64,000 nucleotides of DNA from Arthrobacter sp. ov407 (GCF_900102895.1 NZ_FNGD01000009.1:62001-126000); one strand, 5' to 3'; shown: positions 1 to 7,696, numbered from the stretch's first letter. Numbers and translations: made by a program. The notes: generated by a model not told the origin, from the letters alone.

Positions 1-12
1 GGCACACTGTGA
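1..12 (+). CDS. C-terminal end of upstream gene, probably kdpD sensor kinase (partial)
   Basis: The first twelve bases read Gly-Thr-Leu-stop in the frame that overlaps the GTG start of the response regulator (GTGA overlap at 9-12). Such an overlap is typical of a sensor kinase placed directly before its regulator, so KdpD is the likely product. This is inference only, because no domain sequence lies inside the window. Confidence 0.35.
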   Translation, partial: GTL

Positions 13-683
13 ACGACGTGCTCGTGGTCGACGACGACCCCCACCTCCTCAAAGCTCTCAAGATCACCCTGCACGCCCACGGATACACCGTCGTGACGGC
101 ACCCGACGGGGAGTCTGCCCTCCGGTCCGCAGCCCGGCACCCCTTCGGCGTCATAGTCCTGGACCTGGGCCTGCCCGACATGGACGGGACCACGGTCATC
201 ACCCGGCTCCGGCAATGGAGCAGCGTCCCGGTACTGGTCCTCTCCGCCCGGCACGGCTCCAACGACAAAGTCACGGCACTGGATGCCGGAGCCGACGACT
301 ACGTCACCAAACCCTTCGGACTGGACGAGCTCCTGGCCCGGCTGCGGGCAATCCAACGCCGAACCATCCAAGCCGACGAAGCACCCGTCATCACAACACC
401 CTCCTTCACCGTCGACCTGGCCATGAGACGCGTAACCCGCAACGGCCAGGACGTGCGCCTGACCCCCACGGAGTGGGGCATCCTGGAACTCCTGGTCCGG
501 AACCCCGAGAAACTCATCACCCAGCAACAGCTCCTCACCGAAATCTGGGGTTCCGCCTACACCAAGGAAGCCAACTACCTGCGCGTCTACATGGCACAGC
601 TTCGCCGCAAGCTCGAACAAGAACCCGGCAACCCCCGCCACCTCCTCACCGAGGCCGGTATCGGCTACAGGTTCCAGCCCTGA
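9..683 (+). CDS. kdpE: KdpE-like OmpR-family response regulator
   Basis: This 224-residue protein has a receiver domain (about residues 3-115) followed by an OmpR/PhoB winged-helix domain (about 128-222). Receiver landmarks are visible: the acidic pocket VVDDD at 6-10, phospho-acceptor Asp52 in LDLGLPDMDG, and Lys101 in TKPFG. The DNA-binding part carries LTPTEWGILELLVRNPEKLI and the YLRVYMAQLRRKLE recognition region, both characteristic of KdpE, the activator of the high-affinity K+ uptake operon kdpFABC. It would be phosphorylated by KdpD under K+ limitation or osmotic stress. The GTG start overlaps the preceding stop, implying translational coupling. kdpFABC itself would lie to the left of the window. 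A short hairpin (CCCCGA-TGA-TCGGGG) follows at 684-698. The family assignment is firm; the KdpE specificity is by resemblance. Confidence 0.85.
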   Translation: MNDVLVVDDDPHLLKALKITLHAHGYTVVTAPDGESALRSAARHPFGVIVLDLGLPDMDGTTVITRLRQWSSVPVLVLSARHGSNDKVTALDAGADDYVTKPFGLDELLARLRAIQRRTIQADEAPVITTPSFTVDLAMRRVTRNGQDVRLTPTEWGILELLVRNPEKLITQQQLLTEIWGSAYTKEANYLRVYMAQLRRKLEQEPGNPRHLLTEAGIGYRFQP

Positions 684-698
684 CCCCGATGATCGGGG
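684..698 (+). terminator. short hairpin after kdpE (weak terminator candidate)
   Basis: A perfect six-base inverted repeat CCCCGA/TCGGGG with a three-base loop begins one base after the kdpE stop. There is no U-tract behind it, so termination is only a possibility. Confidence 0.3.
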
Positions 699-832
699 GA
701 AGGACGCCCAACGGTGAGCGCCGCAGGATCCTCCGGAGACCGCGTCGCCCCACGCGGGTCCGCTCTCGTGAGGACATGAATTACGTGGATTTCATCACAA
801 GACACCAAAACGCTTTAGGTCCGGCGTGTTCC

Positions 833-1010
833 TCAGATAACGACCGGGACCTGGGAGTAGCCAAGCTCTTCGGTGATGTACTCGAAGGCGGCCTGGTTGG
901 TGGTCACGTTCACTCCGGTGAAGGCGATGCCGGCGTCGGTGAACTTCTGCCTGGTCTTGGTGCAGCCGAAGCATCCGGCGGGCTTGGTGTAGATGGTGAC
1001 GGCACGGTGT
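833..1010 (-). pseudogene. truncated NrdH-type glutaredoxin-like protein
   Basis: The minus-strand frame reads VTIYTKPAGCFGCTKTRQKF and ends ELGYSQVPVVI-stop. This is the thioredoxin-fold start of an NrdH/glutaredoxin with a CFGC redox pair (the usual pattern is CxxC), through to the cis-proline strand (VPVV). A normal NrdH continues about 15-20 residues past that strand, usually with a WSGFRPD-like segment; here a TGA stops it at 833. No ATG or GTG with a ribosome-binding site precedes the VTIYTKP strand, although the frame stays open upstream to an ATG at 1087. I read it as a broken gene missing its C-terminus and probably its start. The alternative is a short functional redoxin with an unusual start. 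Confidence 0.6.
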
Positions 1011-1111
1011 TTCAGCGACGCACCAACGATGCAGGTCAGGCGACCTGGTTCCCATACGGGGACCGGCCAACGGTCACCAGGTGACATTTAGCCCTGCGAA
1101 AAATCCGCCAC

Positions 1112-2257
1112 TTAGCGCTGAGAATCTGCGGTTCGCTGCTTGTTCCGAAAGGGGAGCGCGTTCAACACCGCATTGCGCATCGTGATGCCCGATTGGGTCT
1201 TGGGTACGAGGAGGCGCGATGCGATGCCGGCGCCCCGTAGTAGCGGTCGGACGTGTTTGCGGTGCGTGTGTTCATAGCCGCCGAAAGCAGCGGTGTGGTC
1301 GCCCGGATGGGCGGCAATCGCGTCGGCGAGGGTCTTGGCACCTACGATCGCGCTGCTGGAGCCTTCACCGAACAGCGAGATGCAACTCGCCGCGTCACCG
1401 AGCAGCACCACGCGACCGGCACTCCACTGCGGTACGTCCACGCGGGTGACGGCGTCGAAGTACCTATCGCTGGACGCGCCCCATTCCTCGAGCGCGAGCG
1501 TGGTGAGCCATCTGCCGCCGGCGTAGGTGGACTCGACGAGGCGTCTTCCTTGTTCCGCGTCGCGGTGGTCGAAATCGCGCTGCCCACGGAAGATGAATGC
1601 GAAACCGGGCTTTCCGCCCGCCGGATGGATGGTCAAGGAGGTTCCCGGTTCGTTGTACAGCAGCACGGTGAGTGGATCCTCGATCGGCACAGGGGCGGGC
1701 ACGGTGCCCACGAACATGCCGAATTGGCGGGAAAAACGTTCTTCGGGGCCGAAGGCCACGCGCCGAACGGTGGAGTGGAGTCCGTCGGCTCCTACGACCA
1801 GGTCGAAGCGACGGGAAGGGGTCCGCTGAAACTCGACGTCGATTCCGCCGCCGTCTTGGTGCAGGGCTGTGATCGAGTCGTCCCGGATGATGAGGCTGTT
1901 CTCCCGGGCCTTCTCGAGCAACAGGCCGACGAGTTCATTGCGCGCGACCTCGACCTCCTGGTGGCGGTCGACGCGTTGGCGCGTGCGGATCGTGGCCTGT
2001 GGCCGCCCGTCGGCGTCGACGAAGACCAGGCGTTCGACACCGGTGGCTGCCTCCTCCAGGCGCCGCCAGATGCCCATTTGCCGTGCAATTGCGACCGCTC
2101 CTCCGCGTACGTCGACAGGGTTGCCGCTAGATCGTGTGTCGGCCGCTCGTTCCACAATCGTGACCGACCAACCGGCCTTCGCCAGCCAGTACGCGGCGGT
2201 CGAGCCGGCAATCCCGCCGCCGGAGACCAGTACGCTTCGATCCACCATGCCCCCCAT
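1112..2257 (-). CDS. FAD-dependent monooxygenase (class A flavoprotein, PHBH/TetX-like)
   Basis: A 381-residue protein with the landmarks of single-component aromatic or antibiotic hydroxylases. The dinucleotide fold GGGIAGSTAAYWLAKAG lies near the N-terminus with an acidic residue in IVER. The DG motif VVGADGLHSTVRR is in the middle, and the GD motif VVLLGDAASCISLFGEGSS contacts the FAD ribityl chain. Such enzymes use FAD, NAD(P)H and O2 to hydroxylate small substrates in the cytoplasm; the substrate cannot be read from sequence. The start is the ATG at 2257, with another ATG three codons in (MVDRSVLVSGG). The gene stands alone between a broken redoxin and a frameshifted gene in an accessory stretch, so horizontal acquisition is plausible but not shown. 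Confidence 0.85.
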   Translation of the reverse strand: MGGMVDRSVLVSGGGIAGSTAAYWLAKAGWSVTIVERAADTRSSGNPVDVRGGAVAIARQMGIWRRLEEAATGVERLVFVDADGRPQATIRTRQRVDRHQEVEVARNELVGLLLEKARENSLIIRDDSITALHQDGGGIDVEFQRTPSRRFDLVVGADGLHSTVRRVAFGPEERFSRQFGMFVGTVPAPVPIEDPLTVLLYNEPGTSLTIHPAGGKPGFAFIFRGQRDFDHRDAEQGRRLVESTYAGGRWLTTLALEEWGASSDRYFDAVTRVDVPQWSAGRVVLLGDAASCISLFGEGSSSAIVGAKTLADAIAAHPGDHTAAFGGYEHTHRKHVRPLLRGAGIASRLLVPKTQSGITMRNAVLNALPFRNKQRTADSQR

Positions 2258-2562
2258 TCAAGCACTCAACACCAGAGGTGAGTCCGCTTCCCTGGGGATT
2301 CCACATCGGGAACTCCTCTGGATCGAGATGCGTTCTCGGACGCATCTGCTTTACTACCTGAATTCCCGCCCGCACGAGGTCCCGGTTGCGGGCGCCGGCG
2401 CTGTGGTTTGGTGGCGCCGTGGTGGAGGTCTGGCCGGCGTGACTGTGCCTGCACGGGAAGGTCTCTTGTTCTCTCGCTTGGGGTCCCGGCCAAAAGATTG
2501 TTCGATAAATCACTTTTATGCCGCGGGTTCCGCTACCCTCATCGGAGGATTAGGGGAAAAAT
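2258..2562. other. gene-free stretch between divergent genes
   Basis: About 305 bases separate the start of the monooxygenase (minus) from the start of the DUF7793-like gene (plus). No conserved reading frame is recognisable. The right end carries an AT-richer patch and the ribosome-binding site (AGGGGA at 2551-2556) of the next gene, and TACCCT at 2534-2539 could be a -10 box. Otherwise I see nothing specific. Confidence 0.4.
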
Positions 2563-2957
2563 ATGCTGGAAATCGCTCTGACCTGCACAAACGCGACCTT
2601 GAGCGTGGACGCGGAGGCACATTGCACCTGAGGTGGATTCCGGGCTCTGCGGTGTCCGCAGCCGACTCTGACGCGGTCATCGCCGCCGTCCAGGGCGTGT
2701 CCGGAGCCAGCCTTCAGCCTATGCTGGTCGAGGTCGTGGACGTGTGCATGAGTCCCGGGGCGAGAGAGACGCTGTTGGGGATGCGGTTTGTTTCCGCCGT
2801 CGCCCTGGTCGGCGCCACGGGGGTCGACCGGGTGATGGCCGCGGCATTGCTGCGGGAGCAGGAGTGCCCGCACGGATACTTCACGTCCGTGGATGACGCC
2901 AGGGAATGGCTGAGTCGACTGCCGGTTCCGCATGAGTTGGAAGAATCCGGCGTCTAG
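2563..2957 (+). pseudogene. DUF7793-like (STAS/SpoIIAA-type) protein with a -1 frameshift
   Basis: An ATG at 2563, six bases after AGGGGA, begins MLEIALTCTNATLSVDAE and then runs into a stop after four more codons. If one base is added just after position 2616, the frame continues as TLHLRWIPGSAVSAADSDAV and on to the stop at 2957, giving about 131 residues. The joined reading (SVDAE-G-TLHLRW) matches the layout I know for the DUF7793 proteins common in Arthrobacter, which are small, soluble and STAS-like, with no established function. The downstream part keeps features of a real protein (PMLVEVVDV, VALVGATGVDRVMAAALL, YFTSVDDAREWLSRL). The gene is therefore either freshly inactivated, mis-sequenced by one base, or re-initiated at TTG 2622. 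A strong terminator follows at 3008. Confidence 0.65.
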
Positions 2958-3007
2958 CGGGGCGACGAAGCGGGGAGACCGGCCCGGGTGCAGATCCTCT
3001 TAAAGGC

Positions 3008-3041
3008 GGAAGGGCCGGCGCCGCTGGGCGCCGGCCCTTCC
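3008..3041 (+). terminator. strong 15-bp hairpin terminator
   Basis: A perfect 15-bp stem (GGAAGGGCCGGCGCC and its complement) with the loop GCTG sits 50 bases after the DUF7793 stop. It is followed by a short pyrimidine-rich tail (CTGATGTTCCCTT). It probably ends transcription of the upstream gene. Confidence 0.75.
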
Positions 3042-3291
3042 TGATGTTCCCTTGGGCAAAGGAAATATGTGGTTCAGCTTAGCTAATGGGTTTGTGGTGC
3101 TGCCACGGCCCGGGAACCTCGCTGTTCCTGGTCCCGCGGTTGGAAAGTCCGCCGGTCCCGTTGTCGCGGTTAAATGGCGGTCCGTCGCTGGTGAGTGGCT
3201 GCTGTGGTTCGCCTTGGGCGGCGGACCGCCCGACCTCCGGGAGGTTCCGGGTCCTGCTGGGGTGAGTGACCCGGGCGGCCGCATTGGGGGA

Positions 3292-3435
3292 TCAGCCGCC
3301 CGGCTCACTGTCCGGATACTTGGTGTCGATGGTGTGCTTGTTCATGATGATCTGCTCCACGGCGCTGGCCGTGTAGCCCCAAATGATGAGCTGGTGCAGG
3401 TAGCGGAAGTGCCGCTTCTCGGCGCTCCGCCATGA
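3292..3435 (-). pseudogene. C-terminal tail of an unidentified protein, joined to a resolvase stub
   Basis: Forty-seven codons on the minus strand read SWRSAEKRHFRYLHQLIIWG and end KYPDSEPGG-stop. The composition (amphipathic helices, aromatic and charged residues) looks like genuine protein, unlike the other frames. The frame has no start: a TAG lies two codons upstream, at the join with the resolvase stub. I do not recognise the family. I interpret it as the surviving 3' end of a gene whose front was removed when the resolvase fragment was placed against it. Confidence 0.35.
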
Positions 3436-3440
3436 GTCCT

Positions 3441-3593
3441 AGCCTCACGGAGTCCGGGGCGTACCCGATTCACTCCGGTAAGTCCGTGATCGACGAAGAT
3501 CTGGGCGTCCTCTACACCCAAAGCAAGGACGGCATTGCGTTGGGCGGTAAGGTCCTGGTCGTTTGTCGAGACGCGGGCATAGCCGATCTTCAT
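3441..3593 (-). pseudogene. N-terminal fragment of a serine recombinase (resolvase/invertase family)
   Basis: From the ATG at 3593 the frame reads MKIGYARVSTNDQDLTAQRN and continues to VDHGLTGVNRVRPGLREA. This is the first 51 residues of the Hin/Tn3 resolvase catalytic domain, including the nucleophile Ser in YARVST and the start of the dimer region. The family then normally carries a second catalytic segment, the long E helix and a C-terminal helix-turn-helix, about 180-200 residues in all. Here homology stops at 3441 and the frame runs into unrelated sequence. It is a clear remnant of a transposon or site-specific inversion system and cannot be active. Confidence 0.8.
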
Positions 3594-3878
3594 TCCAGTC
3601 ATAACAAACATGGTTGCAGTAATCCCCCATCATCGTGCATTTGATCGTGCGGGCCTTACGTACATGGCCTGGCCAGCAATCGCCCGGAACGTGTGTCACT
3701 TTGCGAAGTCGTCTGCACGGAATGTCAACACTCGTCTGCACTTGCTCTAGGACGTCGCCGAGGATCACGGTTAGGGGCCAATCAATGTGTCCTGCCTGTC
3801 GGGGCGACCTGTTCGTTCGACGGGCGGCCAATTCTGCGGCTCCACATTTGCTGGCTTTAGAGTTGCCCCCCCCGGTCT
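3594..3878. other. low-information stretch between gene fragments
   Basis: Open frames exist on both strands here, but none shows protein-like composition or a family I recognise, and base composition is more AT-rich than in the neighbouring core genes. I read it as decayed DNA between the resolvase stub and the pentapeptide remnant. Confidence 0.4.
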
Positions 3879-4060
3879 TCAAAACCCAGTCGAAGATAGG
3901 GGCTGGGTTCCACACCCTCGGACGCTCAAAACTAACCCCGCCTTGCCGAAGTCCGCCTCTTCGAAGGGGATTTCACCGCTGAAGTCCGCCCCGTTGAACG
4001 AGGTGTTTTCGCCGCTGAAGGTCGCCCGGTCGAAGGTGGTTTGGCGGCTCCGGGTCACCA
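3879..4060 (-). pseudogene. pentapeptide-repeat protein remnant
   Basis: The minus-strand frame contains TTFDRATFSGE, TSFNGADFSG and IPFEEADFGKA, i.e. several five-residue units with a central Phe and preceding A(D/T). This is the hallmark of the right-handed quadrilateral beta-helix of pentapeptide-repeat proteins. Only about eight units survive before the pattern dissolves into RGCGTQPLSSTGF and a stop at 3879. A TGA lies upstream near 4060, so at most a GTG could start it. Complete family members have 20-40 repeats. No function can be inferred for the remnant. Confidence 0.5.
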
Positions 4061-4149
4061 GGGTTCACAGGCAGGGGTCATTGATCTCTTGCACGGTGAT
4101 GCTGCTCCCACGCACGTGTGTCGGCGTCACACGGAGTGTGGTGCGGGAT

Positions 4150-4563
4150 TTAGCTGGCGGGCGTCTTGGGCGACCCCGGCGTGATCGAAATCGGCATGCA
4201 GAACCTTAGCTGGCCCCCGGATCCGTCGTTGATGCAGTCGAGCGACACATCCTCGTCATCGGTGTGGAGAATGACGTTCGACATCCCGCGCTTACCTTGA
4301 TTGAAGGTGAGTTCAACGGTGCCATCAGGAGAAGTACAGCGGTAGGCGGTATTCCAGACGCTGTTGTCTTCGCACCGTTTGAGCTTTTGAGTCGCGCCGT
4401 CCTCATCGACGTACTCCCAGTCCTTGTCTCGGTACTCGCCGACCTGAATGGCGGAGTGCGGGACTGCGCGAGCGTCATCACGTGTGAATGGGCGCTCACA
4501 GGCCGCTAGCGTGAGCGCAACCCCCATCAAGACAGCTGCTGTGGCGCAGCGATGTAATCCCAC
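4150..4563 (-). CDS. small predicted lipoprotein, function unknown
   Basis: The 137-residue product begins at a GTG (4563) seven bases after GAGGGGG. A short signal peptide (basic HR, hydrophobic core, lipobox LAAC at residues 19-22) predicts lipid attachment at Cys22 by Lgt and cleavage by Lsp, placing it on the outer face of the membrane. The mature part is polar, has Cys residues spaced like a disulphide-bonded fold (RCEDNS, YRCTS, LDCIND, RFCMP), and ends in a Pro/Ser tail. I recognise no domain. It is the only apparently intact gene among fragments between 3.3 and 5 kb. Confidence 0.6.
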   Translation of the reverse strand: MGLHRCATAAVLMGVALTLAACERPFTRDDARAVPHSAIQVGEYRDKDWEYVDEDGATQKLKRCEDNSVWNTAYRCTSPDGTVELTFNQGKRGMSNVILHTDDEDVSLDCINDGSGGQLRFCMPISITPGSPKTPAS

Positions 4564-4609
4564 CCGCGCATCCCCCTCTTTCTTGCCCAGCCGGGCCCTA
4601 GCCCACAGC

Positions 4610-5023
4610 TATCGTTGCAATCAGAAAATATGCGCTTACGGAGACTTCATATACGAAGGCCGGGGCTTCAGCCCAACAGAATCGCGCCAACAAATAGTCA
4701 CAGACCATGACGGAATCTTCATCGTTCACCCAGATGATGTGGCCGCCTATGCAGCAACCCACGACGTGCGAGCACTTAGGTACTGGGCAAAAACCCCGAC
4801 CCTTGGCCTACCAGCGAAGAACTTCGGGGAGGTGAAAGGACTGACCTTCAATCGTGTTCTTATTTTCCCGACTTCAGGCATCGGCGACTTCGTCAAATCG
4901 CAAAAAAGCATGGCACCGGACACACAAGCCAAGTTCTATGTTGGTGTGACCCGAGCAAGGCACAGCGTGGGGATTGTCCTGGATTCACCAGGATCTAGCG
5001 GGATTCCCAGATGGACACCATGA
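4610..5023 (+). pseudogene. C-terminal remnant of a UvrD-like superfamily 1 helicase
   Basis: The in-frame stretch contains NFGEVKGLTFNRVLIFPT and KFYVGVTRARHSV, which correspond to helicase motifs V and VI of UvrD-type superfamily 1 ATPases; motif VI contains the arginine finger (TRARHS). Upstream residues (FIVHPDDVAAYAATH, ALRYWAKT) fit the preceding 2B/2A segment. Walker A, motifs Ia to IV and all of domain 1A are absent, so about three quarters of the gene is missing. Codon use is more AT-rich than in the core genes. Helicases of this kind often travel with mobile or defence gene sets, but only a remnant is present here, so no function should be assigned. Confidence 0.7.
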
Positions 5024-5232
5024 GCAACTGTTGGTGCATGTATCGCTGTCGTGCTCTGGGCGAGGCATCCTCCTCCAATTGGACAATCACGGGCGAATAA
5101 GACAGCTTGATTGACTGGTCCGTTCCGACCCGGAGATGTCTTCACCATGCTCTAGACTCCAGAACGGGTCATGCCCTGACCGGCTCAACAACACATGAAC
5201 TGCCAAGTGAACGACGCGACATGGGAGTTTCA

Positions 5233-5493
5233 ATGGACCTTGAGTTCTATGAGCCGGCCGAGGCGGCGGCCCTCATGCGGTGCACCGAGGCTTGGCTGCG
5301 GGAGGGCGCGGCCAGCGGCAAATTCCCGCACGTCTGCTGGGGCAAGGGAAAGATCATCTTCACCTCAGAGCACATCGCGGAGATCGCCCGGCTGCGCGAG
5401 GTCCCGGTGCATGCCGGTTCAACCCCGCAGGAACGCTTGATCGGCACCAGGGCACGGCGCCGCCTCGCGCCGGTCAGCAACCAGCAAACCTGA
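5233..5493 (+). CDS. small helix-turn-helix protein, excisionase-like
   Basis: From the ATG at 5233, five bases after GGGAG, an 86-residue protein reads MDLEFYEPAEAAALMRCTEA, then WLREGAASGKFPHVCWGKGK and IIFTSEHIAEIARL. That is the layout of MerR/excisionase (HTH_17) winged-helix proteins: a first helix that places AAALM-type residues, a WL(R)EGA turn, and a beta-hairpin wing ending in an F/Y-T motif. It lies next to a tyrosine integrase of opposite orientation, so it may be the excisionase of the same element. An ATG at 5221 is an alternative start. Confidence 0.6.
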   Translation: MDLEFYEPAEAAALMRCTEAWLREGAASGKFPHVCWGKGKIIFTSEHIAEIARLREVPVHAGSTPQERLIGTRARRRLAPVSNQQT

Positions 5494-5517
5494 CCGCGGC
5501 GGGGCCAAAGTCGAATG

Positions 5518-6648
5518 TCAGCGCGTGAAGCCCGTAATCGACCTCTCAGTGGCATCAGCGCCGGCCTGCAGCGCCTCGGGCATCAGGTGGCCATAGACCT
5601 GCTCCGTAGTGCGGGTTGAGGCGTGGCCAAGGCGTCGGGAGATCGTAAACAGAGACACACCGTCCTGGATCAGCCAGGACGCATGCGTGTGCTGGAGGTC
5701 ATGAATGCGGGGCGACTTCTTCAGCCCATGTGCCTGAGCCGCTTGGACCGCAGGAACCCAGTAGTGGTGCCAATAGAGCTTGTGGATAATCCGCTCGCCC
5801 TTAGGTGTCGAAAACAGGAGTTCATCGCCAGGACGGCTGGCCGCGAGCGGTACCAAGAGTTCGACCAGCCCACGGTTGAGACCGATAGTCCGCTGCCCGC
5901 GCCGGTCTTGGTGGCTCCGATGTAGTACTGCGACTCACCGTCCCGTTTCCAGGCCTTGTTGATCCGCACCGTGGGCGGTTTGGAGAGCAAATCGACGTCG
6001 GCCACTTTGAGTGCCGTCGGTTCCCCAAATCTGGTTCCTGTCATGACCAGGAAGTTCGTGAAGGTCTTGTACCGCTCCCCCATGACTTCAAGGATCATGT
6101 TGTACTCGGAACGCGTGAGGAACATGGCTTCGTCTTCAGCCTTGTCGATACTCGGCAGCTGAACACCACGGCACGGATTCCGAGGGATATAGCGCAGCAT
6201 TTCTGCAGTGTTCATTGCTGCAGAGATGAGGCCATGAACGTTGTGGATCGTCTTCGGAGACTTGCCCTTCGCCATCATCGACTTAGCCCAATGGTTGAGG
6301 TGCCGATAGTCGAGCTTGTCCACGGGAATGTGACCAATGACGTTCCTGATGTGAAGGTCCAGCATCACCTGGTACGTCCTGGTGGTTCCGCTGGACGGCC
6401 GGATCGGCAGGTCGATATGTCCCTGGACAACCTCGGCGACCGTGGGCACCGTGGCCTGGTTGGAAAGTATGGCCTGCTGGGCAATCGCGAAGGACTGCCC
6501 GTTCGCATCCAGCAAGCGCTTGAGGGTTTCGGCCGCCGCCTGCGTTGCGACAGTCAGGCCTTGATTCTTACGCGTTCCCGGATCACGCCAGCGCACCATG
6601 AACGACTTGGAACCGTCTTTTTTCACGCGGGCGCTTGATGCTGGCCAC
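5518..6648 (-). pseudogene. tyrosine-type site-specific integrase, twice frameshifted
   Basis: The gene runs from a GTG at 6648 (VASIKR) to a stop at 5518. An extra base in the CGCCCGCG run near 6628 separates VASIKR from RVKKDGSKSFMVRWRD, and a second shift near 5898 separates TKTGAG from IGLNRGLVELLVPLAASRPG. Rejoined, it gives about 375 residues: an Arm-binding start, a SAM-like core-binding domain, and a catalytic domain with the first Arg in TGTRFGE, the C-terminal histidine region LGHAS, and the nucleophile Tyr in EQVYGHL. The HxxR box reads HDLQHTHAS, so the second catalytic arginine is Gln. Two frameshifts and a lost catalytic residue make it inactive. Its position against the 3' end of tRNA-Leu is typical of integrative elements that recombine into tRNA genes. 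Confidence 0.8.
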
Positions 6649-6733
6649 AGCAAAATGCTACGCCACTGTACACACTTTTTGTAGTTTTGTACACATTCAG
6701 CGACCCGAAGGCCGCTGACCTGCGGAAACACTG

Positions 6734-6815
6734 TGCCCGAGGTGGGACTCGAACCCACACACCTTTCGATACCGCATTTTGAGTGCGGCGCGTCTGCCAA
6801 TTCCGCCACTCGGGC
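6734..6815 (-). tRNA. tRNA-Leu (CAA)
   Basis: The minus strand folds into a cloverleaf with acceptor GCCCGAG/CTCGGGC, discriminator A, anticodon loop CTCAAAA (anticodon CAA), a long variable arm as expected for tRNA-Leu, and the T-loop GGTTCGAGTCC. CCA is not encoded. The integrase pseudogene lies directly downstream of its 3' end, which marks it as a likely attachment site. Confidence 0.95.
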
Positions 6816-7020
6816 GCGGAGTACACCGGTGTAACAATCACTCAACCACAGTGCTGTGAGCAACGCGATCGCTTCCAGTGCGCGGAATTACTCTACATGC
6901 AGATAGGCTGAATTCCAGAATCGCGCCAGTGACGCCGCATCGAACCAAACCGGTCCAAGTACATCGGCGGACGAAACCTATGATGGTGTAGTTCCCGCCG
7001 TACCTTTCCAAGGAGTTCCC

Positions 7021-7626
7021 GTGTCAGAACAGACGGAGTCATCCCCCACTTCCCAGCCGGCTCGCCGCGTTGTTGTCGCCGAGGATGAAACCCTCATCCG
7101 CCTGGACATCATCGAGATCCTGCGGGGTGAAGGCTACGACGTCGTAGGCGAGGCGGACAACGGCGAAAAGGCCGTCCAGCTCGCCGAGGAGCTCAAGCCC
7201 GACCTTGTCCTGATGGACGTCAAGATGCCCGTCATGGACGGCATCTCGGCCGCCGAGAAGATCGTCAAGGCCCGGATCGCCCCTGTGGTGCTGCTGACGG
7301 CCTTCAGCCAGAAGGAACTCGTGGAGCGCGCCCGCGACGCCGGGGCGATGGCGTATGTGGTCAAGCCCTTCACCCCGGCGGACCTCATTCCGGCTTTGGA
7401 GATCGCGCTGTCCCGCCACGAAGAAATCAAGGCCCTCGAGAGCGAGGTCACCGACCTGCAGGAGCAGTTCGCCACCCGCAAGCTCGTGGAGCGCGCCAAG
7501 AGCCTCCTGACCACCAAGATGGGCCTGACGGAGCCGGAGGCCTTCCGCTGGATCCAGAAGACGTCGATGGACCGCCGCCTCAGCATGCGCGAGGTTGCCG
7601 AAACCATCATCAACCAGGTCAACTAG
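7021..7626 (+). CDS. pdtaR: ANTAR-domain response regulator, PdtaR-like
   Basis: This 201-residue protein has a receiver domain (residues about 15-135; phospho-acceptor Asp66 in LMDVKMPVMDG; Lys in VVKPFTP) and a C-terminal ANTAR RNA-binding domain (about 142-200, with LVERAKSLLTTKMGLTEPEAFRWIQ split over two helices, then SMREVAETII). Actinobacterial PdtaR-type regulators act after transcription starts, binding paired hairpins in mRNA leaders to prevent termination; the cognate kinase is PdtaS. The GTG start follows AAGGAG by about six bases, and TATGAT at 6979-6984 is a plausible -10 box. It is converged upon by pyk and shares a bidirectional terminator with it. Confidence 0.9.
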   Translation: MSEQTESSPTSQPARRVVVAEDETLIRLDIIEILRGEGYDVVGEADNGEKAVQLAEELKPDLVLMDVKMPVMDGISAAEKIVKARIAPVVLLTAFSQKELVERARDAGAMAYVVKPFTPADLIPALEIALSRHEEIKALESEVTDLQEQFATRKLVERAKSLLTTKMGLTEPEAFRWIQKTSMDRRLSMREVAETIINQVN

Positions 7627-7696
7627 CCGCACCGCGGCCGCACACCCCAAAGCACCAAGGCCGCGCACCGCGAAGCACCAAACCACCAAACCACCA

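Larger units (their letters stand above)
3292..6734. mobile_element. decayed integrative element / gene boneyard at tRNA-Leu
   Basis: Within 3.4 kb lie a resolvase stub, a headless helicase, a pentapeptide remnant, an excisionase-like protein and a dead integrase that abuts the 3' end of tRNA-Leu(CAA). An integrase next to a tRNA 3' end is the standard arrangement of an integrated element. I could not find a repeat of the tRNA 3' end further left in the window, so the outer boundary is either outside the window or eroded. The limits given are those of the fragments, not of a defined element. Confidence 0.45.

Noticed and set aside
3000..3308. 102-codon minus-strand frame over the terminator
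   Set aside because: It crosses a perfect hairpin terminator and has Pro/Arg/Gly-rich shadow composition.
1..5518. Second attachment site for the tRNA-Leu element
   Set aside because: I looked for a copy of the tRNA 3' end (TGGGACTCGAACCC) to the left of the integrase and found none in the window.
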